A stretch of DNA of 64,000 nt from Nitzschia sp. DOCU1 (taxonomy: Eukaryota > Bacillariophyta > Bacillariophyceae > Bacillariales > Bacillariaceae), in assembly GCA_951394045.1 (NCBI GenBank), contig OX595988.1, forward strand, positions 2,185,352-2,249,351. Reading direction: 5' to 3'. The position numbers and the translations under genes were made by a program. Below the pieces are notes generated by a model that saw only the letters and a list, made by a program, of their open reading frames with translations, did no database searches and was not told the DNA's origin. Shown piece by piece: positions 41,381 through 52,048 of this stretch (within the stretch, counting starts at the first letter, position 1; each line of letters begins with the position of its first letter).

Positions 41381-44372
41381 ATGCCTCGATTTAGCCTCTC
41401 TGATGAAGATGTGCCATTACTGTCTGAAGACGACGATGCCAACATTGAGCCTCCGCATCCAGTCGGCTTTGGATCCCAGTGGAGTCGAACGTGGGTCGGA
41501 TTGGAACCTCCTTCAGCCTTCTTCTTGTCTTCTCCTGGGCGTAGCACGTATGCCTTGGATGATAATGACGATGATGAGTACGCCTTTATGAACCGCGCGT
41601 ACGCTGAGCAGGCCTATCCTCCCTTGTCTTCCTACATCCGCGGAGCCTCGACCCCGGCCTTGTTGAAATATCGATTTCAAGAGGAGAAAAAGCAGGAATC
41701 AATCGATGGTCTCATGGAAGAGGATGAGGTAGCGTTATTACAACGCATGCTTCAACGTCAATCGGTAGGTCAAACTTTGAAATTTTCTTCCCCACCATCG
41801 AAACCATTGCCTCCTGTTTCGGAGACAATCCGTCGCGTGGAGCAAAAGATGCAACTGGAGCGTCAGCGCATGGAGCAAGAGCACTTGAGAACAACAAAAC
41901 AACTCAAAAACGTTGTTCTTCTGCTGGAGCAAGAGGCCGCTGCCGTTCTCAAGACACGACAACGGCAAGAAGATGAGGAGAAACGCAAACAGGAAGCGGA
42001 CGAAGCCTTGCAGCAAAGGCGAAAGGAAGAGCAACAGCGGCAACAAGAAGAAGTTGAGAAGGTCGTTGCAGAAAAACAGGCAGTAGAGAAAGAAAAGAAA
42101 CGAAGAGAAGAAAAGAAACGAGCTGAATCCGAGGCTCAGCAAGCGGCCAAAACCGAATACGTCGTCAAGGCCAAGAAACTTGTCCACCAGCTTGTAGCTG
42201 TTCGAGAGTCGATTGCACCCTTTGAAAGCAACAAGGCCATAGGAAAACGTCGGCTAGGAATGAAAAAGATTGCTGGGGGCAAACTCAACACTTTGAGTGA
42301 AAACGCTGAAAAGATTCAGGAAGTAGCATCAGTGGTCTCCAATGCTATTAATGAGGCTAGGGCGGAGGATGAACGAATAAAAAAGGCACTCGAGAACAAA
42401 GAAGCTGGCTACACGTCGGACATGGCGCGTGGAAAGCGTTATCTGGTGGATCTTTTGGCGTCCAATACTATCCAACGCGTTCAAGCGGAAGGCTTCAATG
42501 GTCCTCGTGGCGATGGTTTTCCGCTGGCCAACATGTTGGCCATGGTCTCTGTAGAAAACAAGGAACTGGTACCAATCTTGGCGGCACACATTTACACCGT
42601 GTGCCCGACGGCAATCCCCACCTTGCCTACTCCAGCTCCAAGTGCCAGTGAAGACGAGCTGATGGAGAGTCTGGGTATGATCAAGGACAAAAAAGGAGAG
42701 TATGAATCGTTTGATCGATTTTTGAGCAGAACCGAGGTGAGTTTTACCACTGTTGGGATACGTACACGCTATACCGTTCCTTTCTCTCAGCTCTGTTGAA
42801 ATTGTGCAGAATATTGTATCCCTCGTGTCCAACATTATGGCCTCCTCCCCGTCATCCCATGTCCTGCTGGGTGGGAATCGTGGGGCAGTGGACTGGCTAA
42901 CCAGGTTCTTGGATCTTCTCCCGGATGCTCCAACAGCACCTTTGCCACTTTTGACTGCTCCTGTTCTTCATGGTTTTCTGTCGGGGGCGGGGCACATGCT
43001 AGCAAACAAACATCCTGATGAATTTAAGAAACACATCAAGTTTATTACCGACGATGTACTTACCCGGCTGGATGAAGGACCAATTGGGAAACCAAGCTCG
43101 ATTCGGCTGAGCAAACTGGTAGATGGTGGATTTGAAAAGTTTCAATCTACTCTTCCTTCAAAGGCGCTACCAGAGTTGTACTATGGTGCAAATGGATCTG
43201 GTGGTGGACATGGCAGCGGTGGAGGAACAATGTTCGGGTCATCAGGGGGTGCGGGAGGCCATTCAAATGCAAGTCCGTTTGGAGCTGGATCAATGTCTTC
43301 TGCTCCCAGCAATCCGTTTGGGGGCAGAGCCGCTTCTACGGCCTCATCCTTTGGTAGTGGTATGGATCAATCTTCATTATCCGCTCCCAGCAACCCATTC
43401 GGAGGCTCGTCGAAAACAACTTCATCGCCCTTTGGCGTTGGTCAGGCCCCTGTAGCCAACCCATTTGGTTCTACCTCGTCCACTCAGGTATCAGGTGGCT
43501 TTGGGTCGACCTCGGATTCAGCTTCCGGTGGTTTTGATAGCATGGCGGACGAATCACAACCGTCCATGCCTGTTGGCAATACGCCATTTGGATCATCGTC
43601 CGGGGGAGCGTTTGGTGGAAATGCTGCTATGAGCAATGCAAGCCCATTTGGCGCACCTTCTGGAGGTGGCAGCAATGCATTCGGGTCTTCGTCTGCTATG
43701 AGTAACGCAAGCCCATTTGGTGCACCTTCTGGGGGCGGGAGCAATGCATTCGGTTCGTCGTCTGGGGGAGGTTTCGGCTCGTCAGCTACCACGGCGAGTA
43801 ATCCCAGCCCTTTCGGAGCAACATCTTCGCCCTATGGTGCCTCGCCGTCCCCTTTTGGTGCCACTGGCGTTGCATCGCCTTTTGGGAAGCCGGCCCCAAG
43901 TCCATCTCCATTTGGAGCACCGAGCAGCAATACAAACACGCCGTTCGGAAATGCCCCGTCGTCGTCTACGTTTGGGGGAGGATCCTCATTTGGTGGTGGA
44001 GGCCGAGGTGGCGGCGGGGGAAGCTCCGGCAAGCCACCGTGCACATATTTTGCCCAAGGGCGGTGCAAGTTCGGGCAGAACTGCAAATTCAGTCATGAGA
44101 CTGGCGGTGGTGGGGGTGGCGTCGGCGTCGGCGGCTTCGGACGCAGTGGCGGCGGCTTTGGAAACACTGGCGGCGGTGGTCGTGGTCGTCGAGGCGGCGG
44201 CGGCTTTGGAAACAGTGGTGGTGGTGGTGGTGGTGGCGCTTTTGGCGGTGGTCGCGGTGGTGGCTCTTTCGGGGGCAGTAGTTTGGGCAGAGGAGGAGGA
44301 GGAGGCTTTGGTGGTGGTTCCCAGTTTACGGGGGGTAGTACCAGTAATCCATTTGGCGCACCCCGACGATGA
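41381..44372 (+). CDS. GLE1: GLE1 mRNA-export factor fused to NUP42-like FG repeats and CCCH finger
   Basis: Two exons, 41381-42736 and 42810-44372 (972 aa). The 73-nt intron (GTGAGT donor, TGCAG acceptor, phase 0) lies inside the GLE1 domain. An acidic N-terminus is followed by a long Glu/Arg/Gln coiled coil (~165-260) and the helical GLE1 domain (~265-565: VRESIAPFESNKAIGKRRLG, GNRGAVDWLTRFLDLLP). In the same open exon come FG repeats (~570-850: SPFGAPSG, SNPFGG, NAFGSS), a CCCH finger CTYFAQGRCKFGQNCKFSH (~863-881, C-X7-C-X5-C-X3-H) and a Gly-rich tail. In yeast and animals GLE1 activates the helicase DBP5 at the nuclear pore and binds NUP42, a separate FG protein with this same finger. 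Here both are one polypeptide. Confidence 0.9.
43626..43763 (+). repeat. 69-nt tandem duplication in FG region
   Basis: Two adjacent 69-nt units (43626-43694, 43695-43763) encode the same 23-residue block starting AMSNASPFGAPSGGG. They differ at only a few, mostly synonymous, positions, so the duplication is recent and in frame. Confidence 0.85.
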
Positions 44373-44405
44373 AATGGGAGGAGGGTTCCTGTCGAAAAAA
44401 GTCAT

Positions 44406-47400
44406 TTATAGTTTAGATGCTAGCGTTACCAACTTTTTGAACGGCTGATGTGCACCTTCGGCGTTCTGAACGCCGACAACAGCCACTTTGATGCTAACAA
44501 AAGACATTTGAGTCATACAGTTGCATAGAAATATCACTGTTGCAATTGCGCACTTACCTCTTGCCTACCGCCTTGCCAAGGCTCCGCTTTGTAAACTCAA
44601 AAAAGAGTGGGACGCCTTCGTTATGTGCTAGATCAATGATTTCTTGCAGTTTTTCATCAATCACACCGTACTCGTCCAGATTATTTGCCATGATTACCAT
44701 TTTGACCTTGTGAGACCGGATTCCTCTGGCAACCTCCCTCAGACCCATCACCAAGCGCCTCTTGGCCTTGGTATTGTTTTCCTCGACGGCCCGTTTCTGT
44801 AGACGCATTAATTCACCTAACATCTCGGTTAGCAATGGGCGAACTCGCTCGTCGTTGGTCTCTTTGGCATACTCTCTTGGACCGGGGTTGTTTGGGATCT
44901 TGGGAACACGTTTGGCCTGGGCAAATCGCTCGGGGATAAGCTTGTCTCCAGAGTATAGGGGTTGCGAATCGTCCGTTCTGGCTTTCTTGCTGATGATATC
45001 ATCCTCTTCACCTGACTTGCGCTTAACTGCGTCATTCTCATCGACTACGATTCCTGCCGCGTTCGCAGCGGGAACGTCATTCCCGAGCGCAGCTCTCGAT
45101 TTTGCCGAGACGATAAGTCCACCAACCACCATGCCTTCAAATTCTTCGAGAGCCGACTTGATAGAATGGACTTCGCCTTCGTCATACGCTATACGAACAA
45201 GACTGGATCCTTCTTCTTTCACCACTTCGACTTCTCGCACCTTGCCGTGTCTGGAGGCCATCGCCCGAATATCACTAAGACTTTCTCGCAGGCAGTCATC
45301 GTCTTCCAGGTCATCTTCGGTCAGAATGTTGGAAAGATAAACACAGTTGTCCTCCTCCATTGTGTCACCTCGATCGTCATTAGTTGCAGCACGAGCGACA
45401 ACAGGGACACCGCCCAATGTCAGTCCGTTTAATGCATTCGCACTTTCCTCGGCCACAGTCAATGGGCCCTCGTATATCACTTTGACTATCCTGTCCGCAC
45501 CGACTTGTAAATCCTTGATCTTACCATGGCGACCTACCAATTCGCGAAGGTCACCCAACGTTTCAACAAGACAGTCCTCGTCCTCCAGATCATCGTCGGT
45601 GAGCACATTCTCGAGTATTAAGATCGACGACTCTGGGACTTGCTCAGTCACAATATGGGGCGTCAACGCTCTACCTCCAATTGTAATGCCTTGCAACTGC
45701 ATCAAGATCTCGTTGGCCTCTGAGGGCCCCGCCTCATACGTCAACGTCACGCTGCCGTCCTTGCTCTCACTTGGTTCCAGGCTCTGGAGGCTTCCAAATT
45801 TTCCAGCCACAGTCTTGAGATCTTCCAAGCTTTCTGTCATGCAATCCTCGTCTTCATAGTCTTCTTCAGTGAGAATCCCTGGCAAGGTTATGACCGCGAT
45901 CGCTCTACCATTACTAGAGTCCGGCAATTTGGCCTCGCCTGACGTCATTGATGACTCTGCGCGGATCACCATTTCTTTCCACTCGGCATCCTCCGCTGCA
46001 CCTACGGGGACAAGAACGACCCGAAGCGTATCACCAGCAACCATCAGACCGTCCCAACAGGCCTGCGCTGCTGCCGCCTCTTTGGTTGTGGCAAAGCGAA
46101 CAAAGGCGGGAAAATTCTCGGTGCGATCCAAAGCTTGTCGAGGTATCAATAGTTCTTGAACATTTCCAACTTTGCTCGCCATTTCTTGTAAATTCTCCAA
46201 AATTTCCTGATACTCGTCGTCCTCTTGCACCTCGTCTGGGTGAACGTAATTGTAAATGCACACTGTGCAAGACGACGTGGACGCGTCCGGAGCGGTAGCA
46301 GTCCTTGAATCTTCTCCCTTCTCTTCAGGATGCAAAGCATGCCATTTATCTAGTCTCTCCTGCAAAACTTTCTTTTTCAGGGCAGTGAATTTCTTTTTGC
46401 GTGGGTTCAGTCGTTGACGACCTTTTTTCTGGTAGACGGTTCGGTCTTGTACTAATCGCAGCAATTGATGCTCGTCACCTTCGCGGGCAGTATCTGTTTT
46501 GGGCTGAAAGAACGTGGCAGCAGATGGCGCAGAAGGAGCGGCGGCATTGTTGTTATTGTTGGGTTTGGGCTTGTTAGTTTTGGACTCGGCAGGTCCTTTT
46601 GCTTTGGGTTTCTTTGAAGCCGACTCGGCCGCCGTCGGTTTGGCGGAACTTGCCGCCGGTTTACCCCAAGTGGATTTGGCAAGGAGAGATTTGGATCCGA
46701 CAGCACCTGATGTAGTAGACGACGATCCCAGTGCCGGAAAGTCTCTTGTCGAGTCCATTGCCAGCGACGCTGTCGGTGCCGTTGCTGCTTGTGGTCGCGC
46801 ATTCTTGCCCTTGCCTGATGGCTGCGTCGCAATCATGTCCCCAATTGACATTGACTTTAACTGGGGTTTAGGCTTTCTCTTAGACTTTGCTGACTGCTGG
46901 GGGGCTTGTTGCTGTTTTGGCTGTTGTTGCTGTGCACCCTTTGCAGGTGGCTTGTTGACTGTTGTTTGATTCGTTTGCGGTTTGGGTGTTGGCCGCTGCT
47001 GCTGATTCGTTCCTATTTGAGGAGATGAATTCGTCGATGAAGACGGCGGACCATTACTTCCTGCCGGTTTTTCTTGACGCAATATCCGAACGGGGGTATT
47101 CTTGGCACTCGAACTGCTTTTTTGGTTCCCAGGGGGGGGAGCTGGCCTGGCTGCTAATTGTGCTGGTTGTCCCCACGGATTTTGTGGATTTCGAGGACGT
47201 GCTTGAGTTGCAGCGCTGTCAGCCCCTTGCTTTCCCCAGGCTGATGGCGGAGGCTTAGGGCCAGGCACTGAAGGGGATGTGGCATCTCGAGGACGACTGT
47301 GCTGTGGCTGTTGTGACGGCGTTTGCGCTGGATGGTGCTTGCTTGCTCGTTGTGCAACGGTGGCAGATTTCGGCCCATCACTACTTTTCTGGACAACTGA

Positions 47401-47460
47401 TGCTGCAGGGGGAGCCGAGCTTTGTTTCTTTTTCATCGCCTCGGCATAGCTCAACGTCAT
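44406..47460 (-). CDS. SBP2: SECIS-binding protein 2 (SBP2) with four UHM-like domains
   Basis: Two exons, 47460-44558 and 44493-44406 (996 aa); the 64-nt intron has a GTAAGT donor and joins KAVGKS to IKVAVVGV. The C-terminus (~880-996) is the SBP2 L7Ae domain (RRLVMGLREVARGIRSHKVK, IDLAHNEGVPLFFEFTKRSL, VAVVGVQNAEGAHQPFKKL), which binds SECIS hairpins so UGA is read as selenocysteine. The N-terminal ~370 residues are Gln/Pro/Ser-rich with an SBP2-like DFPALG motif. Between them are four related domains starting near 398, 518, 610 and 707, each with a strand, an acidic run such as EDDLEDDDCL, and an RRM-like fold. These resemble U2AF-homology motifs. Ends 33 nt from the GLE1-NUP42 stop, tail to tail. 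Confidence 0.88.
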
Positions 47461-47801
47461 CTTTCTTTATCCGAGTAAATGCTACAACTAATCGATTCAG
47501 GAGAAACTGTTTGTCCATACACATCAAAAGCTCCTTTGCCATGGGGGGAAAAACAGATAAAAAGTGTACATTACCGCCATCGAAATTTAACGGCGCGACG
47601 ACGACGCGACACTGTGGACTGTGACACTGGGAGCCACGGCCGTAAGTCTAAGATGATGACGTCATTCACGTGATTACCGATACGAAAAGACCATCATGCC
47701 GATGGTCGCATACCTTCTCATTTGACTCGGCGTGAGAAGATCAACATTCTCCATACTGTGCACTATTTCATTATCTCAACTTTCCTTGCCCAATCCACAA
47801 C
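47461..47801. other. Divergent promoter of SBP2 and LRR genes
   Basis: 341 nt. Holds a perfect CRE and a perfect G-box 2 nt apart (47657-47672). No gene. Confidence 0.5.
47657..47672. promoter_or_regulatory. CRE (TGACGTCA) next to G-box (CACGTG)
   Basis: TGACGTCA at 47657-47664 and CACGTG at 47667-47672. The first is a full bZIP palindrome and the second a bHLH/bZIP palindrome. Both lie between the divergent SBP2 and LRR genes, so either could be controlled. Confidence 0.5.
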
Positions 47802-49326
47802 ATGTCGGTGGCTAACGCACAAGTGGTAAACTCAGTGGTCGAAGAAGGTGGTTTCATTTCTCTGTGCCGATACCAACCCGAGCGAGAAATTGTCGAAATG
47901 TTGCAGCAACTTCGCAAAGAAAACTATCAAGCTGAAATCACTTTCACCATTGATGGATTACATTTGACAGAGGGCATTGCATCCGAACTGATCCGGACCT
48001 TCCAATACTATGCCAATTCCAATTTACGATGGAACGAAATAAACTTTGAGAACTCCTTTGAATCCGATCGATTTTTCCGGGTGGTGGAAGCTGCCGCCAA
48101 GCTCAAACTATTTCGTCGATTAAGATTTTGGCAAAGGTTGGACTTTGAAGGCTCTGAACGCCCCCTGGAACAGTACCTGAGCACTAGGCTTGCGGCTGCA
48201 GTTGCGTTCGTTATTCAGGAAGGGCGACATCTGGAGAGGCTCACTATCGAAAATTTTGAAATTTCAGCAAATTCCATGGCTGTTCTGGCCACAGGGCTGG
48301 CAACGGCTGGACAGACTGTTGGGTTAACAGAATTGCGCTTTTCAAACAATATTTTTGTTGGAAGGTATGCAAGTGGAGGGTTAATGGGTGCACCAGAATA
48401 TCTGGCTGCTGGGCTGGCTTCCAACAGGACGTTGAAGAAGTTTCGCATTATAAACGGCCAACGGCCACGTGAATGACACCTCATTGGCCGGCATTGTCCA
48501 AGCTCTTGCCAGCCACCCATCATTGGAAGTGCTAAAATTGGGCAGTTGCAAATATGGAAGAAATACAATACAATCCATTCATCAGAGGTTGAGGGGGGAT
48601 GGCTGTCGACTCAGGGAACTACATATGAATATTGACAGTGAGGGCTATGGGGTCTATGACGAAAACCCTTATGATCAGAACTTTGATCAATTAGAAGGTG
48701 AATTGAACCTTGTACACCTCTTTGTGCAAGATCTGCCGCAAAGCACCTCACTGGAATCACTATCGTTTGCGAGGCTGTTTCTCGATGAGAAAGACATCAA
48801 TCTGTTGCTACACAGCATATGGAAACTTCCGAATCTTAGATCCTTGGATGTTTCAGGGAACAAAATTGCTGACTTTGTAGCTCTAGCGGCGAATGTGACG
48901 GCCACAATGCCGGCAAGTCGGTTGCGGAGCCTAGATTTTGATGATAATGATTTGCGGAGCCTAGATCTCAGTGCTAATGAATGGATGGGGTTCAAAGGGA
49001 CCATGCAGGATGACGATGGTGCTTCCATTAAGAATTCAATTCTCCAGCTCTTGGGAGATGCCTTTCCAGAATTGAGCTACCTGGGGGAAGATTTCGAGCA
49101 GGCAGTTAAACAAGGTATCGTCCCGTCCATTTTGGGGCTGCAACTGGATTGCAACCGGTGTTTTGGGCTTTTACAGCGTGGTGCAACGATACCTCATTCC
49201 GTGTGGCCTTTGGTCATGGGGAAGGTGAATAAGGACCAATTTCTAGTAACAGAACCGTCACGAAGAGCGACCATTTTATACCAGATGCTTCAGGGGCCGG
49301 GGTTGGCACAAAGAGGATCTTTGTAA
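47802..49326 (+). pseudogene. Leucine-rich-repeat protein gene with 7-nt duplication frameshift
   Basis: Two overlapping frames (47802-48476 and the frame ending 49326) together encode one RNI-type leucine-rich-repeat protein. LRR units occur in both (HLERLTIENFEISANSMAVL; HPSLEVLKLGSCKYG; LPNLRSLDVSGNKIADFVAL). Frame is lost at an exact tandem ACGGCCA-ACGGCCA (48454-48467). Removing one copy would join IING to HVNDTSLAGIV and give 505 aa with no other defect. The first frame alone gives 224 aa ending in TGA. It may be a true allele, a recent pseudogene or an assembly error. No signal peptide; role unknown, probably protein binding. Divergent from SBP2. Confidence 0.75.
48454..48467 (+). repeat. 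7-nt tandem duplication causing frameshift
   Basis: ACGGCCA occurs twice in a row. It shifts the frame of the LRR gene by one; the remainder on both sides is intact. Confidence 0.9.
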
Positions 49327-49949
49327 TATAGTATAACATTTTGCGTGGTAATAGTACTCTAGCTTGCGGTGCGTATACTACTAAGGGGTATGTGGTCCCC
49401 GCTTGGGCACGACCATGCTACCGTATTCCTGCCCCACCAAAAGTAGCGTCAACACAGCCTGTCAAGGTATTAGCTACGTAGTAGAAAGTGCGTACTCAAC
49501 ACTGTAGCATCAAGGAGTCAAGGGCGGGGCGGGCCAAAACAGGGCGACTGTCATCCCACTTTTTGGTCCCACAAAAACAATTTATGAGATATGGACGAGC
49601 CTACAGCAAAGTTCCTCTTTGATAAGAACGACGACAACCGATGAATCGAGCTGCTCATGGTTCGGGCTGCCTTCAAGGCGGCCTCGAACGAGACCGATGC
49701 AATTCTCCCAGAGAAATGCTAGCCGGCACTTTTCTTTGTCCCCTTGACTTCCGTGTATAAGTGAATCATCTCTTGCGTATTTTGACGCTCGATTCCCTTC
49801 ATCGCTCGCGCACCACAATAATATGCAATCTACCGTGTATAGGCTAGCAAAACTCTTGCATCAGTTGAAATCAAGATCCGCAGAATTACACGCATGCTGC
49901 ACTGAAACGACCCTGTAGTGGAACAATCCACGCTTTGCCGATTTACCCA
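49327..49949. other. Intergenic, convergent; no gene recognised
   Basis: Between the LRR gene (+) and the membrane protein gene (-). A minus frame at 49582-49818 has no recognisable content. 3' flanks presumed. Confidence 0.45.
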
Positions 49950-51523
49950 CTAGTTCTTAGGAGACCAGGATCCAAGTGTGATCCAGCTTGCTTCTTTTAA
50001 GAGGCTCGATATACGGGGCGTGTGATCCTCATTGCGAATTTTGTGAAACAACTGCTCTACAGCAGCACCGTAATACTTTATGGCATGATCCAATATTTCT
50101 TGGATGGCATGATTATCGCATTCATCCACCACAGATGGAACTGCAAGTCGCGGATCCATGCTACGGGGGAAAAATGTCATTCCATTCTCCCCCGCGGCAG
50201 GACGATCAACAACAAGAACAACAGCCTCGTTTGCAGATAGCACAGCTGGTTTGTCATGATCAGTTTCATTACGTCGTAAGTCAACAACTGCGTCAAAAAT
50301 GGCACCCACCGCACAATACCAATCGTAGCTCAAAGGACTTTCAAAACAATAAACCTCGTTCTCATAGCAGTTCCCGCTATCCCGTGCCAGCCCTTCCATA
50401 TCGACAACGAAATCTTCAACACTAGTTTCCATCACAGATTGCAATCTATTCCCAGCATCGGTCCAATATGACGTTTCATACTTCATCAGCGCCTTTGCAT
50501 TCCGGGAATCGAAGATGGACGTCCCATCTCCCTTTTGCCACCTCCTTGGCTTTTGCCAATGCTTGTAAAAAATAGACTCCTCATTATCATTTTGTTCCAA
50601 GAAATGACCGCCGTAATGAAAATGACTTTCTCCCATTATCCACAAAGTACCATGCAATACATGCCACCCCAAGATGTATGTTTCGTAGAAATATATTCGA
50701 CAATGAAGTGCCACAGTCTGCAGATATGGTCTGGCATGACAAGAAAGGGTCTGAGACCACCAGAATGACAATTTTGCCATTGACACAGCCCGCTGCCCTC
50801 CGCGAGTGATATCGTCCCATGGATCATCTGACGCCAATAATACCATTAAGGTCACCACAAGAAGAAGGCACACGTAGATTCTCCACTGAAGAGCCGTCGT
50901 CATGGATGAACACTGGATGAAATGATTGCTATCTTTGGGATTGTTGGTGATCTCAGTCTTCTTTGTGTCGGAGGAAGTGTTTGCCTGTTGGCTGTCGAGG
51001 TGATGGTCACATGCTGGCGTTGCCGCCGCAGGACTGGACATCGGTCGGGCAAAGCTCCGTCGAAGCGAAATCGTCGCCGTCGCCACTGACTTTTGTTTCT
51101 CAGCAAGTGCACTCAACGCCTCAATGGCTTCTCGTGATGCCCGGAGAGGAGGTAATTTGTTTAGTCGCTTGGCCGTGACATCAATGGCTAGGACCTCAGG
51201 CGAGGACGTGTTGGAAGCCACCCATTTCGACTGAAGCTCACGGCATCGATCAGCATCAAAGTCAGCCGATGCACTCCGACGCCACAGTGCCTTTGGAGAT
51301 ATTATTGGAGATGAGGTTTCTTTAGCAGACTTGAGATGTCGCAAAGGGCGGGGGACGCCCCCTACGTCTTGTTTAGCCACCGGAGTGGCAGCTGAATCAG
51401 GAGTAGATATTCTAGCCGGCGGTGGGGTGCTATTTTCTTGTAAAAAAGGGGAATCAAGGATGGATACTTGTCAGCATTCTCACGCAGCGATTGCAGCTGT
51501 TCTTCTTGGATTCTGCGCCTCAT
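49950..51523 (-). CDS. Type II membrane hypothetical protein, ~508 aa
   Basis: Predicted from exons 51523-51484 and 51436-49950. The main frame has no ATG before a TGA upstream; a 47-nt intron (GTGAGA donor, TTTTACAAG acceptor) joins it in phase to a short ATG exon MRRRIQEEQLQSL. The intron is unusually short and its AAG acceptor is weak, so the 5' end is provisional. The N-terminal ~195 residues are Ser/Pro-rich and cytosolic-like. One span follows (WRIYVCLLLVVTLMVLLAS, ~198-216), then a ~290-residue lumenal part with Trp/Tyr/His-rich stretches and scattered Cys. This layout suits a Golgi or ER type II protein. Family not recognised. Confidence 0.6.
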
Positions 51524-52048
51524 CTTGTGCGATGACAACGAAGATTGCACGCTTCGATCTTGGATATACTGTTGAAAACTGGGCTGATGACGACCAGCCT
51601 CCTGTGACCCTAGTCATTTACCTTGAAATCCAATTTGTCAAAGCACTACCTTGAAGCCCACGATCAACGATGAACTACTGCGATTGCATCCCGAGGATGC
51701 TGAAGAATGAAAGAACTCAAATTTGATATCTTTCCAAAGATAGTGAACCCCGCCAAGTGGAGGCAGCCTTAGTCGAATAGGTCGAAGGACGGGTGATTCG
51801 TCCGTCCGTCTATCGTAGTCATCAGTCAGCCACGCGCAGGATACACTTATTAGTTCCCGTTTATGACGTCACAACACATCAACGGACGTCTCGCCGTCTT
51901 GCCAAATCGCCCTCGACAATGACCCTTCCATGATCCTGTCGATATCGGTAGCTTCACTCCTCGACACAACTTGCCCACTACGGTCAATCTCACGCAGAAA
52001 GTGCCACAGGATAACACTAGAGAAATCTTGTAATTTTCAAGAGCGAAA
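51524..52048. other. Divergent promoter with a perfect CRE
   Basis: Between the membrane protein (-) and GT8 (+) genes. Contains TGACGTCA at 51864-51871. A minus frame stays open for ~80 codons here without an ATG and might include an extra 5' exon of the membrane protein. Confidence 0.45.
51864..51871. promoter_or_regulatory. CRE palindrome TGACGTCA
   Basis: Full bZIP site, 178 nt upstream of the GT8 start codon and 341 nt from the divergent membrane-protein start. Position fits a promoter element; function not shown. Confidence 0.45.

Noticed and set aside
43717..44448. 243-codon frame overlapping the Gly-rich GLE1-NUP42 tail
   Set aside because: It is a shifted reading of GGT repeats (poly-Val/Ala) with no domain; the FG/CCCH frame is clearly the coding one.
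48474..48476. In-frame TGA of the LRR gene read as selenocysteine
   Set aside because: The frame downstream of the TGA is not the LRR frame; the 7-nt duplication explains the break without recoding.
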